NCBI GenBank assembly: GCA_018700655.1 | Contig: JABIUG010000204.1 | Coordinates: forward strand, 1-10,477 | Direction: 5' to 3' | Origin: Rhodospirillaceae bacterium | GTDB taxonomy: Bacteria > Pseudomonadota > Alphaproteobacteria > SP197 | DNA: 10,477 nucleotides | Shown here: one piece after another, positions 1 to 6,870 of the stretch | How positions within the stretch are numbered: the first letter of the stretch is position 1 | How the letters are laid out: each line of letters begins with the position of its first letter | Notes under the pieces: model-generated | Databases searched by the model: none | What the model was told of the DNA's origin: nothing | What the model saw: only the letters and a program-made list of their open reading frames with translations | Made by a program: the position numbers and the translations under genes

Positions 1-16
1 TTAATAGGTCCTGAGC

Positions 17-760
17 CTAGATCAATCGCGACGGCGTGTAGGACACTCGGGATGTCACAAGTGCTGCCTCCAGATCGACACTGCCAGAGAACAGGGCGCG
101 CCCGATGATGGCGCCACCGATGTTCGGCAGATACTTCAGGATTGCAACGTCATCGAGCGTCTTGACCGTTCCGCTCGAGATCACTGGAATGCCCAGGGCC
201 TCACCCATATTCATGGTCTTGACCAGGCTGTGTTCCTGCGGGTTCTTGTCGCGATCGAGATCGACATAGACGATCTCCACGATGCCGGTTTCTTCCAGGC
301 TTTTGGCCAGTTCGATTGCGTCGAAGGAAGTCTCTTCACGCCAGCCCTCGATCACGACCTTGGTGCCGCGCGAGGCAATCGTGGCAAGGATACGTTCGGG
401 GAAAGCAGCGCAGGCTTCACGCACCAGACTGCGGTCCTTCACCGCCGCGGTTCCCAGACAGACCCGATAGGCGCCACGCTCGAACCACCAGTGCACGGAA
501 CTTGTCGTGCGAATTCCGCCGGCCACCTGAACAGGAACCGCTACATTGTCGATGATCTCGCAGATCAGATCGGCGTTGTGCCGTCCGCCCTGCAGGGTGC
601 CGTCAACATCGACGACATGAAGGCAGTCTGCGCCCGCTGCTGCAAACTTTCGCGCCGCATCAATCGGTGACATTTCAAACGCCGCGGGTGTTTCATGGCT
701 ACCATCAACCCGATCGACAGCCTTGCCGTCCATGATTTCGATAGTGGGATAGATGTACAT
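17..760 (-). CDS. HisA-like TIM-barrel protein with altered catalytic residues
   Basis: A 247-residue protein, the usual HisA length, resembling the isomerase that converts ProFAR to PRFAR in histidine biosynthesis. Seen: an N-terminal strand YPTIEIMDGK (4-13), HVVDVDGTLQG (48-58), a first phosphate loop VAGGIRT (79-85), LGTAAVKD (102-109), and a second phosphate loop GAIIGRALFSG (216-226). The start fits because HisA proteins begin a few residues before this strand. Family knowledge: HisA uses Asp8 and a second Asp (127 in Thermotoga) as acid/base. Here position 8 is Glu, and the usual D-A-R-D-G segment reads ASRGT, with Ala129 where Asp is expected. The later T-D-I-x-R-D-G-T segment is VDLDRDKN (166-173), and the G-G of the third phosphate-side loop is SSGTV (195-199). 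No other his gene lies nearby. I infer a diverged paralogue with another or altered substrate, or an inactive relative. The fold is sure, the function is not. Confidence 0.85.
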   Translation of the reverse strand: MYIYPTIEIMDGKAVDRVDGSHETPAAFEMSPIDAARKFAAAGADCLHVVDVDGTLQGGRHNADLICEIIDNVAVPVQVAGGIRTTSSVHWWFERGAYRVCLGTAAVKDRSLVREACAAFPERILATIASRGTKVVIEGWREETSFDAIELAKSLEETGIVEIVYVDLDRDKNPQEHSLVKTMNMGEALGIPVISSGTVKTLDDVAILKYLPNIGGAIIGRALFSGSVDLEAALVTSRVSYTPSRLI

Positions 761-795
761 GACCTGTCCGTCCTTGATGCTGTGCAGACATCACT

Positions 796-810
796 CCGGC
801 AATGTGCCGG
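796..810. promoter_or_regulatory. Perfect 6-3-6 palindrome between divergent genes
   Basis: CCGGCA (796-801), a three-base centre ATG, and TGCCGG (805-810) form a perfect inverted repeat. It lies 36-50 bases upstream of the HisA-like start and about 150 bases before the TPR start, in the only non-coding stretch between them (761-959). It could be an operator for the HisA-like gene or a small hairpin. Nothing else in this stretch was recognised, and no clear sigma-70 promoter pair was seen. Confidence 0.35.
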
Positions 811-959
811 TATCAGCCTGGGCGCGGCGTACACAGGCTTGCGCCACGGCACTTGTTTCATTGCGACCATCTTACGCCAGAGTGGAACAGTTGCACGTGA
901 CCAGAATTGTTTGCCGCCGATTTCTATCCCGGCCTGATCTGTTCTAGAAACACGGAACC

Positions 960-1796
960 ATGACATCACCTGCTCCACCCGCCCCCTCGCCCGCCATGGC
1001 ACACGCTTCAGAACTGGCCCAGCAGGGTCGTCTGAGCGAGGCCGAAGTGTTGCTTTCGCAGGTCGTGGAAGCAGAGCCGGGCAACCTCCAGGCTCTGCAC
1101 ATGCACGCGATGATGGCCTTGCGGCAAGGTCGGCACGCCGATGCCATACCACGCCTTCGCACTGCCCTGGAACTCGCGCCGGGCGCACCGATGCTCCTGA
1201 CCAACCTGGGCATCGCACTCAAGACGGTCGGAGATCTGGAAGAAGCCGTCGTGATGTTGCGCCAAGCCTGCGGGACACAGCCGCCCCAGCTCGCCGCCAT
1301 GTTGCATCTGGGCACGCTGTTGCGCGACCACGACAACCCCGGGGAAGGCGAACACTGGTTGCGCCGGAGCATCGCGATCCAGCCCGATCTGACACGCGCC
1401 TGGCTGGAACTCGGGATTCTTTTGTTCAGGGTCAACCGGTTGGAGGAAGCGCAACAGTCTTTCGAGAAGGTTGTCGAGGCCGAACCCGCAAACGCGACTG
1501 CCTGGGCCGGCCTCGCCGCATCCCATGCCCGCCGGTACGACCATGCAGCCGCAATCCCCCTGTTCCGCAAGGCCATCGAACTTGCCCCGGACCTGATGCC
1601 GGCACGGCTTAATCTGGGTTATGCGCTCCAGGAAACCGGGGACCTGGAGGCAGCACTCGAGACCTACCGCGAAATTCTTGCACAACAGCCAGCGCTCTAT
1701 CAGTCGGTGTTGAAAAACCTCACCAGCGCGCCCAACGGCATTGTCTGTCAGCGTCCTTCAGAATTTCGCGCCCTGCTGTTGGGTGACGCGCACTAG
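960..1796 (+). CDS. TPR-repeat protein, seven tandem repeats
   Basis: A 278-residue protein consisting almost wholly of tetratricopeptide repeats. After a short Pro/Ala-rich leader (1-16), seven 34-residue units follow without a break from about 17 to 254. Each has the TPR pattern of Gly/Ala at positions near 7-8 and 20 and Pro near 24, for example ELAPGAP, EAEPANA and ELAPDLM. A 24-residue tail closes the protein. TPR arrays form a superhelical scaffold that binds partner proteins, so the role is probably an adaptor. No signal peptide, membrane segment or catalytic domain is visible. Larger alphaproteobacterial TPR proteins often carry a C-terminal sulfotransferase or glycosyltransferase domain, and this one does not. 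An alternative ATG at 996 would remove most of the leader, and neither start has a strong ribosome-binding site. The gene diverges from the HisA-like gene and converges on the 1831-2529 gene. Confidence 0.85.
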   Translation: MTSPAPPAPSPAMAHASELAQQGRLSEAEVLLSQVVEAEPGNLQALHMHAMMALRQGRHADAIPRLRTALELAPGAPMLLTNLGIALKTVGDLEEAVVMLRQACGTQPPQLAAMLHLGTLLRDHDNPGEGEHWLRRSIAIQPDLTRAWLELGILLFRVNRLEEAQQSFEKVVEAEPANATAWAGLAASHARRYDHAAAIPLFRKAIELAPDLMPARLNLGYALQETGDLEAALETYREILAQQPALYQSVLKNLTSAPNGIVCQRPSEFRALLLGDAH

Positions 1797-1830
1797 AGCG
1801 GAGCGGACCGTTATTCGACCGGGACGTTCT

Positions 1831-2529
1831 CTATTCCGGTTTGCTGCGGTAGAGACGGCGATAGGCGCCGTCGGTGTCGCGCACCGCTGCTTCGGCATCT
1901 GTCAGTGCATCGGCGTCTTCGTTTTCGAGCAAACCCATCTTCAGATTCAGGGTTTCATGGGCCACGGGATAACACTGTGCAACCGGCGTGCCCTTGGGCA
2001 GCACGCCCGAGAAATCATCATCAACCCAGATCGCGGGAAAATGCACCAGGCTCTTCCAGTTGGCGGCATCAACCAGCCCGGTGAGCGAACGGAACGGCAG
2101 ATCGGCACGGTTGACCGGGTGAGTCGCCAGCATGGCGTAGCCCTTCGGCAGCGTGACGCTCCAGTAGTTGGTGAACTTCAGCGCCTGGCGGTCCTCTTCG
2201 TAGAACGGAGTCTGAATCACCTGATGGTTGGGATGAAACGAGAGCGGCGCGCGCGTGTAATTGGCAAAACTTGGTGGCGGGGGATCCCAATCCCAGGTGA
2301 AGCGGCCATTTTCGACATGAATGTCGGCCGCCAGCGGCATCAGCCAGCCCGCACCCATGGCATCGACGAAGGGCGGACATTTCTTAACGGTCTGAAGCTC
2401 CAGCCCCAGTTCGGCCGCATCAACATGGGTAGGCATTGCCTTCAGCCAGTCCGGCAAGCCGCGCTTGGCCGGAATCGGCTTGGGCAGGATGGATTCGAGC
2501 TCTGGCGGGCAGCGGAAGATAACGTCCAT
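1831..2529 (-). CDS. Conserved protein of unknown function, last gene of the operon
   Basis: A 232-residue soluble protein with no signal peptide or membrane span. I cannot assign a function. Strongly patterned segments suggest a real conserved family: CPPFVDAM (51-58) followed by GWLMPLAADI (61-70), a Trp/Pro-rich WDWDPPPP (79-86), NYWSVTLPKGYAML (121-134), HPVNRADLPF (137-146), FPAIWVDDD (164-172) and LPKGTPVAQ (177-185). From memory this resembles uncharacterised proteins (DUF6065-like) that also occur in phages. I hold that link loosely. The ATG at 2529 was chosen over a longer reading to 2628 because the extra 33 residues look like non-coding translation and would overlap the upstream methyltransferase gene, while a GGGAAGG-type ribosome-binding site sits six bases before 2529. 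It follows the mttB-like gene after 70 bases on the same strand, so it may be co-transcribed. Confidence 0.8.
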   Translation of the reverse strand: MDVIFRCPPELESILPKPIPAKRGLPDWLKAMPTHVDAAELGLELQTVKKCPPFVDAMGAGWLMPLAADIHVENGRFTWDWDPPPPSFANYTRAPLSFHPNHQVIQTPFYEEDRQALKFTNYWSVTLPKGYAMLATHPVNRADLPFRSLTGLVDAANWKSLVHFPAIWVDDDFSGVLPKGTPVAQCYPVAHETLNLKMGLLENEDADALTDAEAAVRDTDGAYRRLYRSKPE

Positions 2530-2599
2530 GAAGGGCCTTCCCAGGCAGGAACAACACGGTCTGGCCGCCGGTGGAGTATGCGCGGCACCGACCCGGAAG

Positions 2600-4135
2600 T
2601 CAGTCGATAACCGCACCGCCCTCCTCAATCCGCCGCGCTACGAAAGCATCCAGTGCCTGGGCACGTTCATCCTCCATCACCGGCTGGCGATATTCTTCGA
2701 GCGCCTGCTTGAAGAGCCGATGCGCGCGTTGGGTCGCGTCGGGGGCACCGGCTTCGACCCAGGCACCGTAATTCTGCGTCGTCGCGACCAGCGGGTTATA
2801 AAACGCGCCCTCATAGTCGGCAAGCGTCTGGTCGGTGCCGAAGAAATGACCGCCCGGGCCGACCTCCCTGATCTCATCGATCGCCAGGGTATCGGCGTTG
2901 ACCGCGACCGGTTCCAGGTAGGCCGCCATCGCCTGCAGCAGATCGACATCCAGCACGAACTTCTCAAACGAAGAACACAGCCCGCCTTCGAGCCAGCCCG
3001 CGGCATGCATGACCAGGCTCGCGCCTGAGGTCACCGCGCTCCACAGCGTGCCTTGTGATTCTGCGCCGGCCTGAAAGTCCGGTGCATTCGAGCTGGTGAA
3101 GTTCGAGCCCCGGAATGGCAGGCCATAGCGGCGCGCAAGCTGGCCGCCGATCTGGATCGCCTTGTTACCATCGGGCGAGCCGAACGCCGGAGCACCCGTC
3201 TTCATATCGACATTGAGAGTCTTGGCACCGGTCACAAACGGCGCCCCCGGCCGCGCGAGCTGGCTCAGCACCAGACCGGCCAGCATCTCTGCATTCGACA
3301 TCGCGATCGCGCCGGCAAGCGCGACCGGCATCGTGGCGCCGGCAAGCGAGAACGGTGTCAGCAGCACCGCCTGGTTGTGGCGCGCAAGTTCGATTACCCC
3401 GCCGGCCATCGGGCTGTCGTATTGCAGCGGAGAATTGGTGTTGATGATCGCGTAGGTCGAAGTCTCCAGCCGGTCCCGCGTCGTGCCCTTGGTGATCGCA
3501 ATCATATCGAGCACGTCATGGATGCGCTTGCGCGTGTGGCAGAACACGTAAGGCACCTTGTCGGTCGCGCGCAGCATGGTGCGGGTCGACTCCAGGTGGC
3601 GCACCGGAACGTCGATATCCATCGGCTCGACCGGGGAGCCACCCATCATGTGGATGATGTTGAAGTGGTGGCCCAGGCGGACGAAATCACGAAAGTCTTC
3701 CAGGGTTCCAGGCCGCCTGCCCCGTTCGAGATCGCTGCAGTTGGGCGGCCCCAGCACGGTGGTGAACGCCATGCGGCCATCGCCGATGACTAGCGCACGT
3801 TCCGGGTTCCACGAAACAATGCGGAAGGACGAAGGCACGCTCGCAAGCGCCTCTTCGACGATCTCGCGCCCGAGCCTGACATTGTGACTTCCCGCATCGA
3901 CCAGTGCGCCTGCTGCGGCAAACAGGTCACGCGCTTCATCATCGTGAAAGTAAATGCCGATCTCGGAGAGAATCCGCAGCGAGGTCTCGTGGGTCGCTTC
4001 AAGCTCATCGGCTGAGAGCGGTTCGATGAATCCGTGGTCGTGTCGGGGCTGGCCCCAGGGACGCTGGGGAATAGCAGTGCTGCGGCGGCGTATTTTGCGC
4101 CGACCCGATTGCCGTGATGGCGTCTCCGCGTTCAC
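2600..4135 (-). CDS. MttB-family (trimethylamine-type) corrinoid methyltransferase, non-pyrrolysine
   Basis: A 511-residue protein of the MttB family, whose members move a methyl group from a quaternary or tertiary amine to a cobalt-corrinoid protein in the cytoplasm. Seen: a basic N terminus (11-18), the LSADELEATHETSLRILSEI region (40-59), INTNSPLQYDSP (231-242) and the C-terminal block GPGGHFFGTDQT (426-437) leading into NYGAWVEAGAPDA. Family knowledge: archaeal MttB carries pyrrolysine at an in-frame amber codon. This frame is open throughout with no internal stop, so it belongs with the non-pyrrolysine relatives such as MtgB (glycine betaine), MtpB (proline betaine) and MtcB (carnitine). 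The start is GTG at 4133-4135, in frame with the preceding RidA gene and two codons after its TAA stop. No MttC-type corrinoid protein or methylcorrinoid:folate methyltransferase is in the window. The true substrate is unknown, and a methylated product of the neighbouring hydrolases is a reasonable guess. Confidence 0.92.
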   Translation of the reverse strand: MNAETPSRQSGRRKIRRRSTAIPQRPWGQPRHDHGFIEPLSADELEATHETSLRILSEIGIYFHDDEARDLFAAAGALVDAGSHNVRLGREIVEEALASVPSSFRIVSWNPERALVIGDGRMAFTTVLGPPNCSDLERGRRPGTLEDFRDFVRLGHHFNIIHMMGGSPVEPMDIDVPVRHLESTRTMLRATDKVPYVFCHTRKRIHDVLDMIAITKGTTRDRLETSTYAIINTNSPLQYDSPMAGGVIELARHNQAVLLTPFSLAGATMPVALAGAIAMSNAEMLAGLVLSQLARPGAPFVTGAKTLNVDMKTGAPAFGSPDGNKAIQIGGQLARRYGLPFRGSNFTSSNAPDFQAGAESQGTLWSAVTSGASLVMHAAGWLEGGLCSSFEKFVLDVDLLQAMAAYLEPVAVNADTLAIDEIREVGPGGHFFGTDQTLADYEGAFYNPLVATTQNYGAWVEAGAPDATQRAHRLFKQALEEYRQPVMEDERAQALDAFVARRIEEGGAVID

Positions 4136-4141
4136 CGCATT

Positions 4142-4534
4142 TTAACCCGCGGGACTGTAGGCCACGACTTCGATTTCAACCCTGACATCGACCAGAAGCT
4201 CGGAGATGACGGCCGAGCGTGCCGGTGGCTCGGACGGAAAATACTCGGCATAGACCTCGTTGAATCCCGGGAAGTCAGCCCGGTCGCGCAACCAGATCAT
4301 GGCTTTGACGACATCGCCGAGTTCGCAGCCAGCCAAGGCCAGGGTATCGCGAATCAGCTCGATCGTGACCCGTGTCTGGTCCTCGATCGTACCTTCGGTC
4401 ATCGGCGCCCCGTCTTTCAGCGGCACCTGGCCGGTAAGATAGACCATGTCGCCGGCCCGAATCGCGCGAGAGAGCGACAGCGTGCGCCCATTGATGACGA
4501 GCGGCCCGCCGATCACTTCTTTCTTTTTGGCCAT
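4142..4534 (-). CDS. RidA/YjgF/UK114 family protein
   Basis: A 130-residue protein of standard RidA length. RidA hydrolyses reactive enamine/imine intermediates of amino-acid and amine breakdown as a cytoplasmic trimer. Seen: VYLTGQVP (31-38), FNEVYAEYF (91-99) and the signature PARSAV (104-109) followed by VEIEVVAYSP (119-128). These supply the carboxylate-binding Arg106, Asn92 and Glu120, equivalent to Arg105, Asn88 and Glu120 of archetypal RidA. Two archetype residues differ: the P-Y-S-Q-A tyrosine is Leu in SLSRA (20-24), and the Cys after A-R-S is Ala108. This points to one of the non-archetypal Rid subfamilies, often found inside catabolic operons, rather than the housekeeping enzyme. 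It lies 20 bases after the M24 gene and 6 bases before the mttB-like gene, so co-transcription is likely. The specific substrate is not visible. Confidence 0.93.
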   Translation of the reverse strand: MAKKKEVIGGPLVINGRTLSLSRAIRAGDMVYLTGQVPLKDGAPMTEGTIEDQTRVTIELIRDTLALAGCELGDVVKAMIWLRDRADFPGFNEVYAEYFPSEPPARSAVISELLVDVRVEIEVVAYSPAG

Positions 4535-4554
4535 CTAGCTAGCTCCGTTTGCAA

Positions 4555-5709
4555 TCATCGAATGAAAAGTTCGCGCGGCATGGACGAAAGACTCTCCGCT
4601 CCTGTCTCACCGACACGCAAAGTTTCCGAAAAGACATAGGCATCTTCACGTTCCCAGATACCGATTATGAGGTGGAACGTGAAATCGGTTTCCAGAATGG
4701 TCTCATCGTCATCCTGCATGCTGAAGCACAGGTCAGGCCAATCCAGCCCAATCGAATAGCCGATCCTCGATTCCTTGCGCACGCCATGGGGGCCAAACGC
4801 CTTCATGAAAGCACGATGCACGTCACCGCAGGTTGCCCCCGGACGCACCGCATCAAAGCCCCCATGAAAGCCATCCATCACGGCATTGTGGACATGCAGC
4901 AAACGGGCCGACGGCGGACCAACAATGGCCGTGCGCGATAGGGCGCAGCAGTAACGATGCACAAAAGCGCCGGTCTCGAAATCCGTCTGATCGCCAACGC
5001 GGTAGGGTGCATCAGTCCACTTCAAATGCGGTGCCTGAGCAACACCAGGACCGGTCGGCATGGTCACCGGGCGATGTGGCCCACCACCACATTCGGGGGT
5101 GCCGGCAATCAGATCATGGGTGATCTGCGCAGCGACGTCGCATTGACGCACACCTTCGGCGATCCGGTCGATCCCGTTCATCAAGGCACGGTCCACGATT
5201 TTGCCTGCCTGGCGCATATAGCTCAGTTCAGCCGCTGACTTTCTGGTTCGTGCCTTGGTAACCACCCGGCTGCCATCCACCAGCGGTCGATCACCCAACA
5301 CGCGCACCAGAGCCTGGTGATCGGCATAGGAAAAATTCGAAGCGGAAAACTCCACACCAATACGCCCGCCGCCGGCAATCTCGGCGATACGCCTGCCAAT
5401 CACATCCCAGGGAGAGCGTTCCGGCGTTCCGATATGATCTTCGGGGTAACTCTCAATCCGCGACTCATCGAGATAGACGGTGGGATAAGCGCAATAGAGA
5501 TCCATCTCGCGCAGAATGACGATCGCGTCCACATCCCCGGCCCGGACAATGGTCACCTGAGGCACGTAATCGGAGTCGCCTTCATAGCCCGTGAGATATG
5601 ACATATGCGCTTGCGACAACACTACCAGCGTATCGATTCCGGCGGCTTCCATATTGGCATTCACGCGTTGTACGCGTTCACGGTATTCGGCAGTTTCAAA
5701 GGCAGACAT
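4555..5709 (-). CDS. M24-family 'pita-bread' hydrolase, ectoine hydrolase (DoeA/EutD)-like
   Basis: A 384-residue cytoplasmic protein with an N-terminal creatinase-type domain (about 1-150) and a C-terminal pita-bread domain. Seen: YLTGYEGDSDYVP (38-50), SYPEDHIGTPERSP (87-100), AQAPHLKWTD (224-233), FETGAFVHRYCCALSRTAIVG (244-264), GYSIGLDWPD (317-326), TFHLIIGIW (344-352) and SETLRVGETGAE (361-372). Metal-dependent M24 peptidases have a D-x-G then S-D-x-T-R arrangement. Here the first Asp is Glu245 and the second is replaced in CALSRT, so the dinuclear metal site is not intact. His228 aligns by position with creatinase His232. This, with the GYSIGL and TFH..xGLW-like segments, resembles ectoine hydrolase DoeA (EutD), which opens a cyclic amidine. 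The next gene upstream is DoeB-like, supporting that reading. Creatinase or another C-N hydrolase is the main alternative. An AAGGAG site precedes the ATG, 32 bases after the deacylase stop. Confidence 0.85.
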   Translation of the reverse strand: MSAFETAEYRERVQRVNANMEAAGIDTLVVLSQAHMSYLTGYEGDSDYVPQVTIVRAGDVDAIVILREMDLYCAYPTVYLDESRIESYPEDHIGTPERSPWDVIGRRIAEIAGGGRIGVEFSASNFSYADHQALVRVLGDRPLVDGSRVVTKARTRKSAAELSYMRQAGKIVDRALMNGIDRIAEGVRQCDVAAQITHDLIAGTPECGGGPHRPVTMPTGPGVAQAPHLKWTDAPYRVGDQTDFETGAFVHRYCCALSRTAIVGPPSARLLHVHNAVMDGFHGGFDAVRPGATCGDVHRAFMKAFGPHGVRKESRIGYSIGLDWPDLCFSMQDDDETILETDFTFHLIIGIWEREDAYVFSETLRVGETGAESLSSMPRELFIR

Positions 5710-5715
5710 GTTGTT

Positions 5716-5721
5716 CTCCTT
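5716..5721 (-). promoter_or_regulatory. Strong ribosome-binding site of the M24 hydrolase gene
   Basis: Read on the minus strand, AAGGAG lies six bases before the ATG at 5709. It fixes that start and is the best Shine-Dalgarno match in the five-gene run. Confidence 0.7.
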
Positions 5722-5741
5722 TCAGGGGGTTTTTGTGGGGT

Positions 5742-6776
5742 TCAGACCGCATCCGCCATCGCGTCCCAACGGTCGGTTTCCTGTGCCACCAGAGCAAGTT
5801 TGCGACCGGCTTCAACCAGGCAGAAGGCATGGCGCTGAAACAGAACACCATCCGCGGGTGACCGGCAGACAACTGGCGCTTCCAGAGGGTTGCCGAGAGA
5901 GAGGATGCGCCCCAGGGGCTCTCCTTTCCTCACAGTCTCGTCGATATCGACAAACGGCTCGAATATCCCGGCGACAGGGGCCATCAGGTAGCGCCTGAAG
6001 GACAGCGCCTCGACGACACGAGATCGCCGTTTGCTGCGCCAGACCGGTGTGCGCAGGCGCCCCTTCATCATGCCCAGATGTTTCAGCACGTTGTTCATGC
6101 CGGTCCATGTGACGTCAACGGTCTCGGGCGTGACACGGCCAAGGCCACCCAGTTCGCAGCATCCAAAAACCTTGCCCAGCTGCTCGACCGTCGTGTCGAG
6201 CATGCCTTCACTGTCGAATTCCTTGATCAGGATTCCCACCGGCGCGCGGAATGCCTTCATCACACCCAGTGTGCGCGCCATGCGTTCCTTGCTGCGCAAT
6301 TTGTGGATCATGACGCTGGGCATGATGTCGCTGGTCCTGCCACCGGCATGCAGGTCCAGCACAACATCGGCGTGGGGCAGAATGTGTTCGGTAATCATGT
6401 GCGCGATGCGCTGAGTCACCGTGCCTCTCGCCCTGCCCGGAAACTCCCGATTGAGATTCTTCCCGTCAATCGGCGACACACGAGTACCGGCATTCACGGC
6501 AGGCGGATTGAGAGCCGGCATCAGGATCACCGTGCCGCAGATCAGATCCTCAGCTTCGATTTCGCGAATCATGCGATGGATCGCGATCGGCCCTTCGTAT
6601 TCATCACCGTGGTTGCCGCCGGTGAACAAGACGCGCGGCCCCGCTCCCTTGTGGATTACGGTGATTGGAAGGCGAACCGGCTCAATTGCCTGCACCGCAG
6701 GCAACGCAATCCAGGCAGTGTGTTTGCCCGGCGTGGTGAAACAGGGCTGCAGCCAGTCCAGGCGATTCCTGGCCAT
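5742..6776 (-). CDS. DoeB/AstE-AspA family zinc deacylase
   Basis: A 344-residue zinc hydrolase of the succinylglutamate desuccinylase/aspartoacylase family, most like DoeB (EutE), which removes acetate from N-alpha-acetyl-diaminobutyrate after ectoine ring opening. Seen: FTGGNHGDEYEG (51-62) giving zinc ligands His56 and Glu59, the substrate-side SPIDGKNLNREFPG (101-114), LDLHAGGRTSD (140-150) giving His143, and CCELGGLG (206-213) with probable catalytic Glu208. The C-terminal part (about 260-330), with APVAGIF and RSPADGVLF, forms a barrel-like domain usual in this subfamily. The ATG at 6776 is preferred over a longer frame to 6878: a GGAG site lies seven bases before it, and the longer version would run into the divergent aldehyde dehydrogenase start with unconserved sequence. 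It is the first gene of the minus-strand operon, followed by the DoeA-like hydrolase. Acyl-group and substrate identity are inferred, not shown. Confidence 0.88.
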   Translation of the reverse strand: MARNRLDWLQPCFTTPGKHTAWIALPAVQAIEPVRLPITVIHKGAGPRVLFTGGNHGDEYEGPIAIHRMIREIEAEDLICGTVILMPALNPPAVNAGTRVSPIDGKNLNREFPGRARGTVTQRIAHMITEHILPHADVVLDLHAGGRTSDIMPSVMIHKLRSKERMARTLGVMKAFRAPVGILIKEFDSEGMLDTTVEQLGKVFGCCELGGLGRVTPETVDVTWTGMNNVLKHLGMMKGRLRTPVWRSKRRSRVVEALSFRRYLMAPVAGIFEPFVDIDETVRKGEPLGRILSLGNPLEAPVVCRSPADGVLFQRHAFCLVEAGRKLALVAQETDRWDAMADAV

Positions 6777-6783
6777 GATCGGT

Positions 6784-6787
6784 CTCC
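6784..6787 (-). promoter_or_regulatory. Ribosome-binding site that decides the deacylase start
   Basis: GGAG on the minus strand, seven bases before the ATG at 6776. It supports the short, family-consistent N terminus over the 34-residue longer reading. Confidence 0.55.
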
Positions 6788-6864
6788 AGTTCTCGCCCGT
6801 CACTCTGACCGGTTGCGTTTCCAGCGCAAGCCCCGTTGAATGCGCTCGAACGAAAACGCGCCTT

Positions 6865-6870
6865 GAGGAG
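6865..6870 (+). promoter_or_regulatory. Ribosome-binding site of the aldehyde dehydrogenase gene
   Basis: GAGGAG lies six bases before the ATG at 6877. It fixes that start against a longer open frame that extends upstream antisense to the deacylase gene. Confidence 0.7.

Noticed and set aside
230..670. Plus-strand open frame of 146 residues antisense to the HisA-like gene
   Set aside because: Its translation has no family-like pattern, and the opposite frame encodes a clear TIM-barrel protein. It is a shadow frame in GC-rich DNA.
1797..1830. Possible bidirectional terminator between the convergent TPR gene and the 1831-2529 gene
   Set aside because: Only short, poorly matched arms (AGAG with CTCT and a few GC pairs) and no T-tract. 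Not strong enough to call.
2600..4135. Pyrrolysine (amber readthrough) in the MttB-family gene
   Set aside because: The frame is open over its whole length with no internal TAG, and the upstream in-frame stop is TAA, so no amber decoding is needed.
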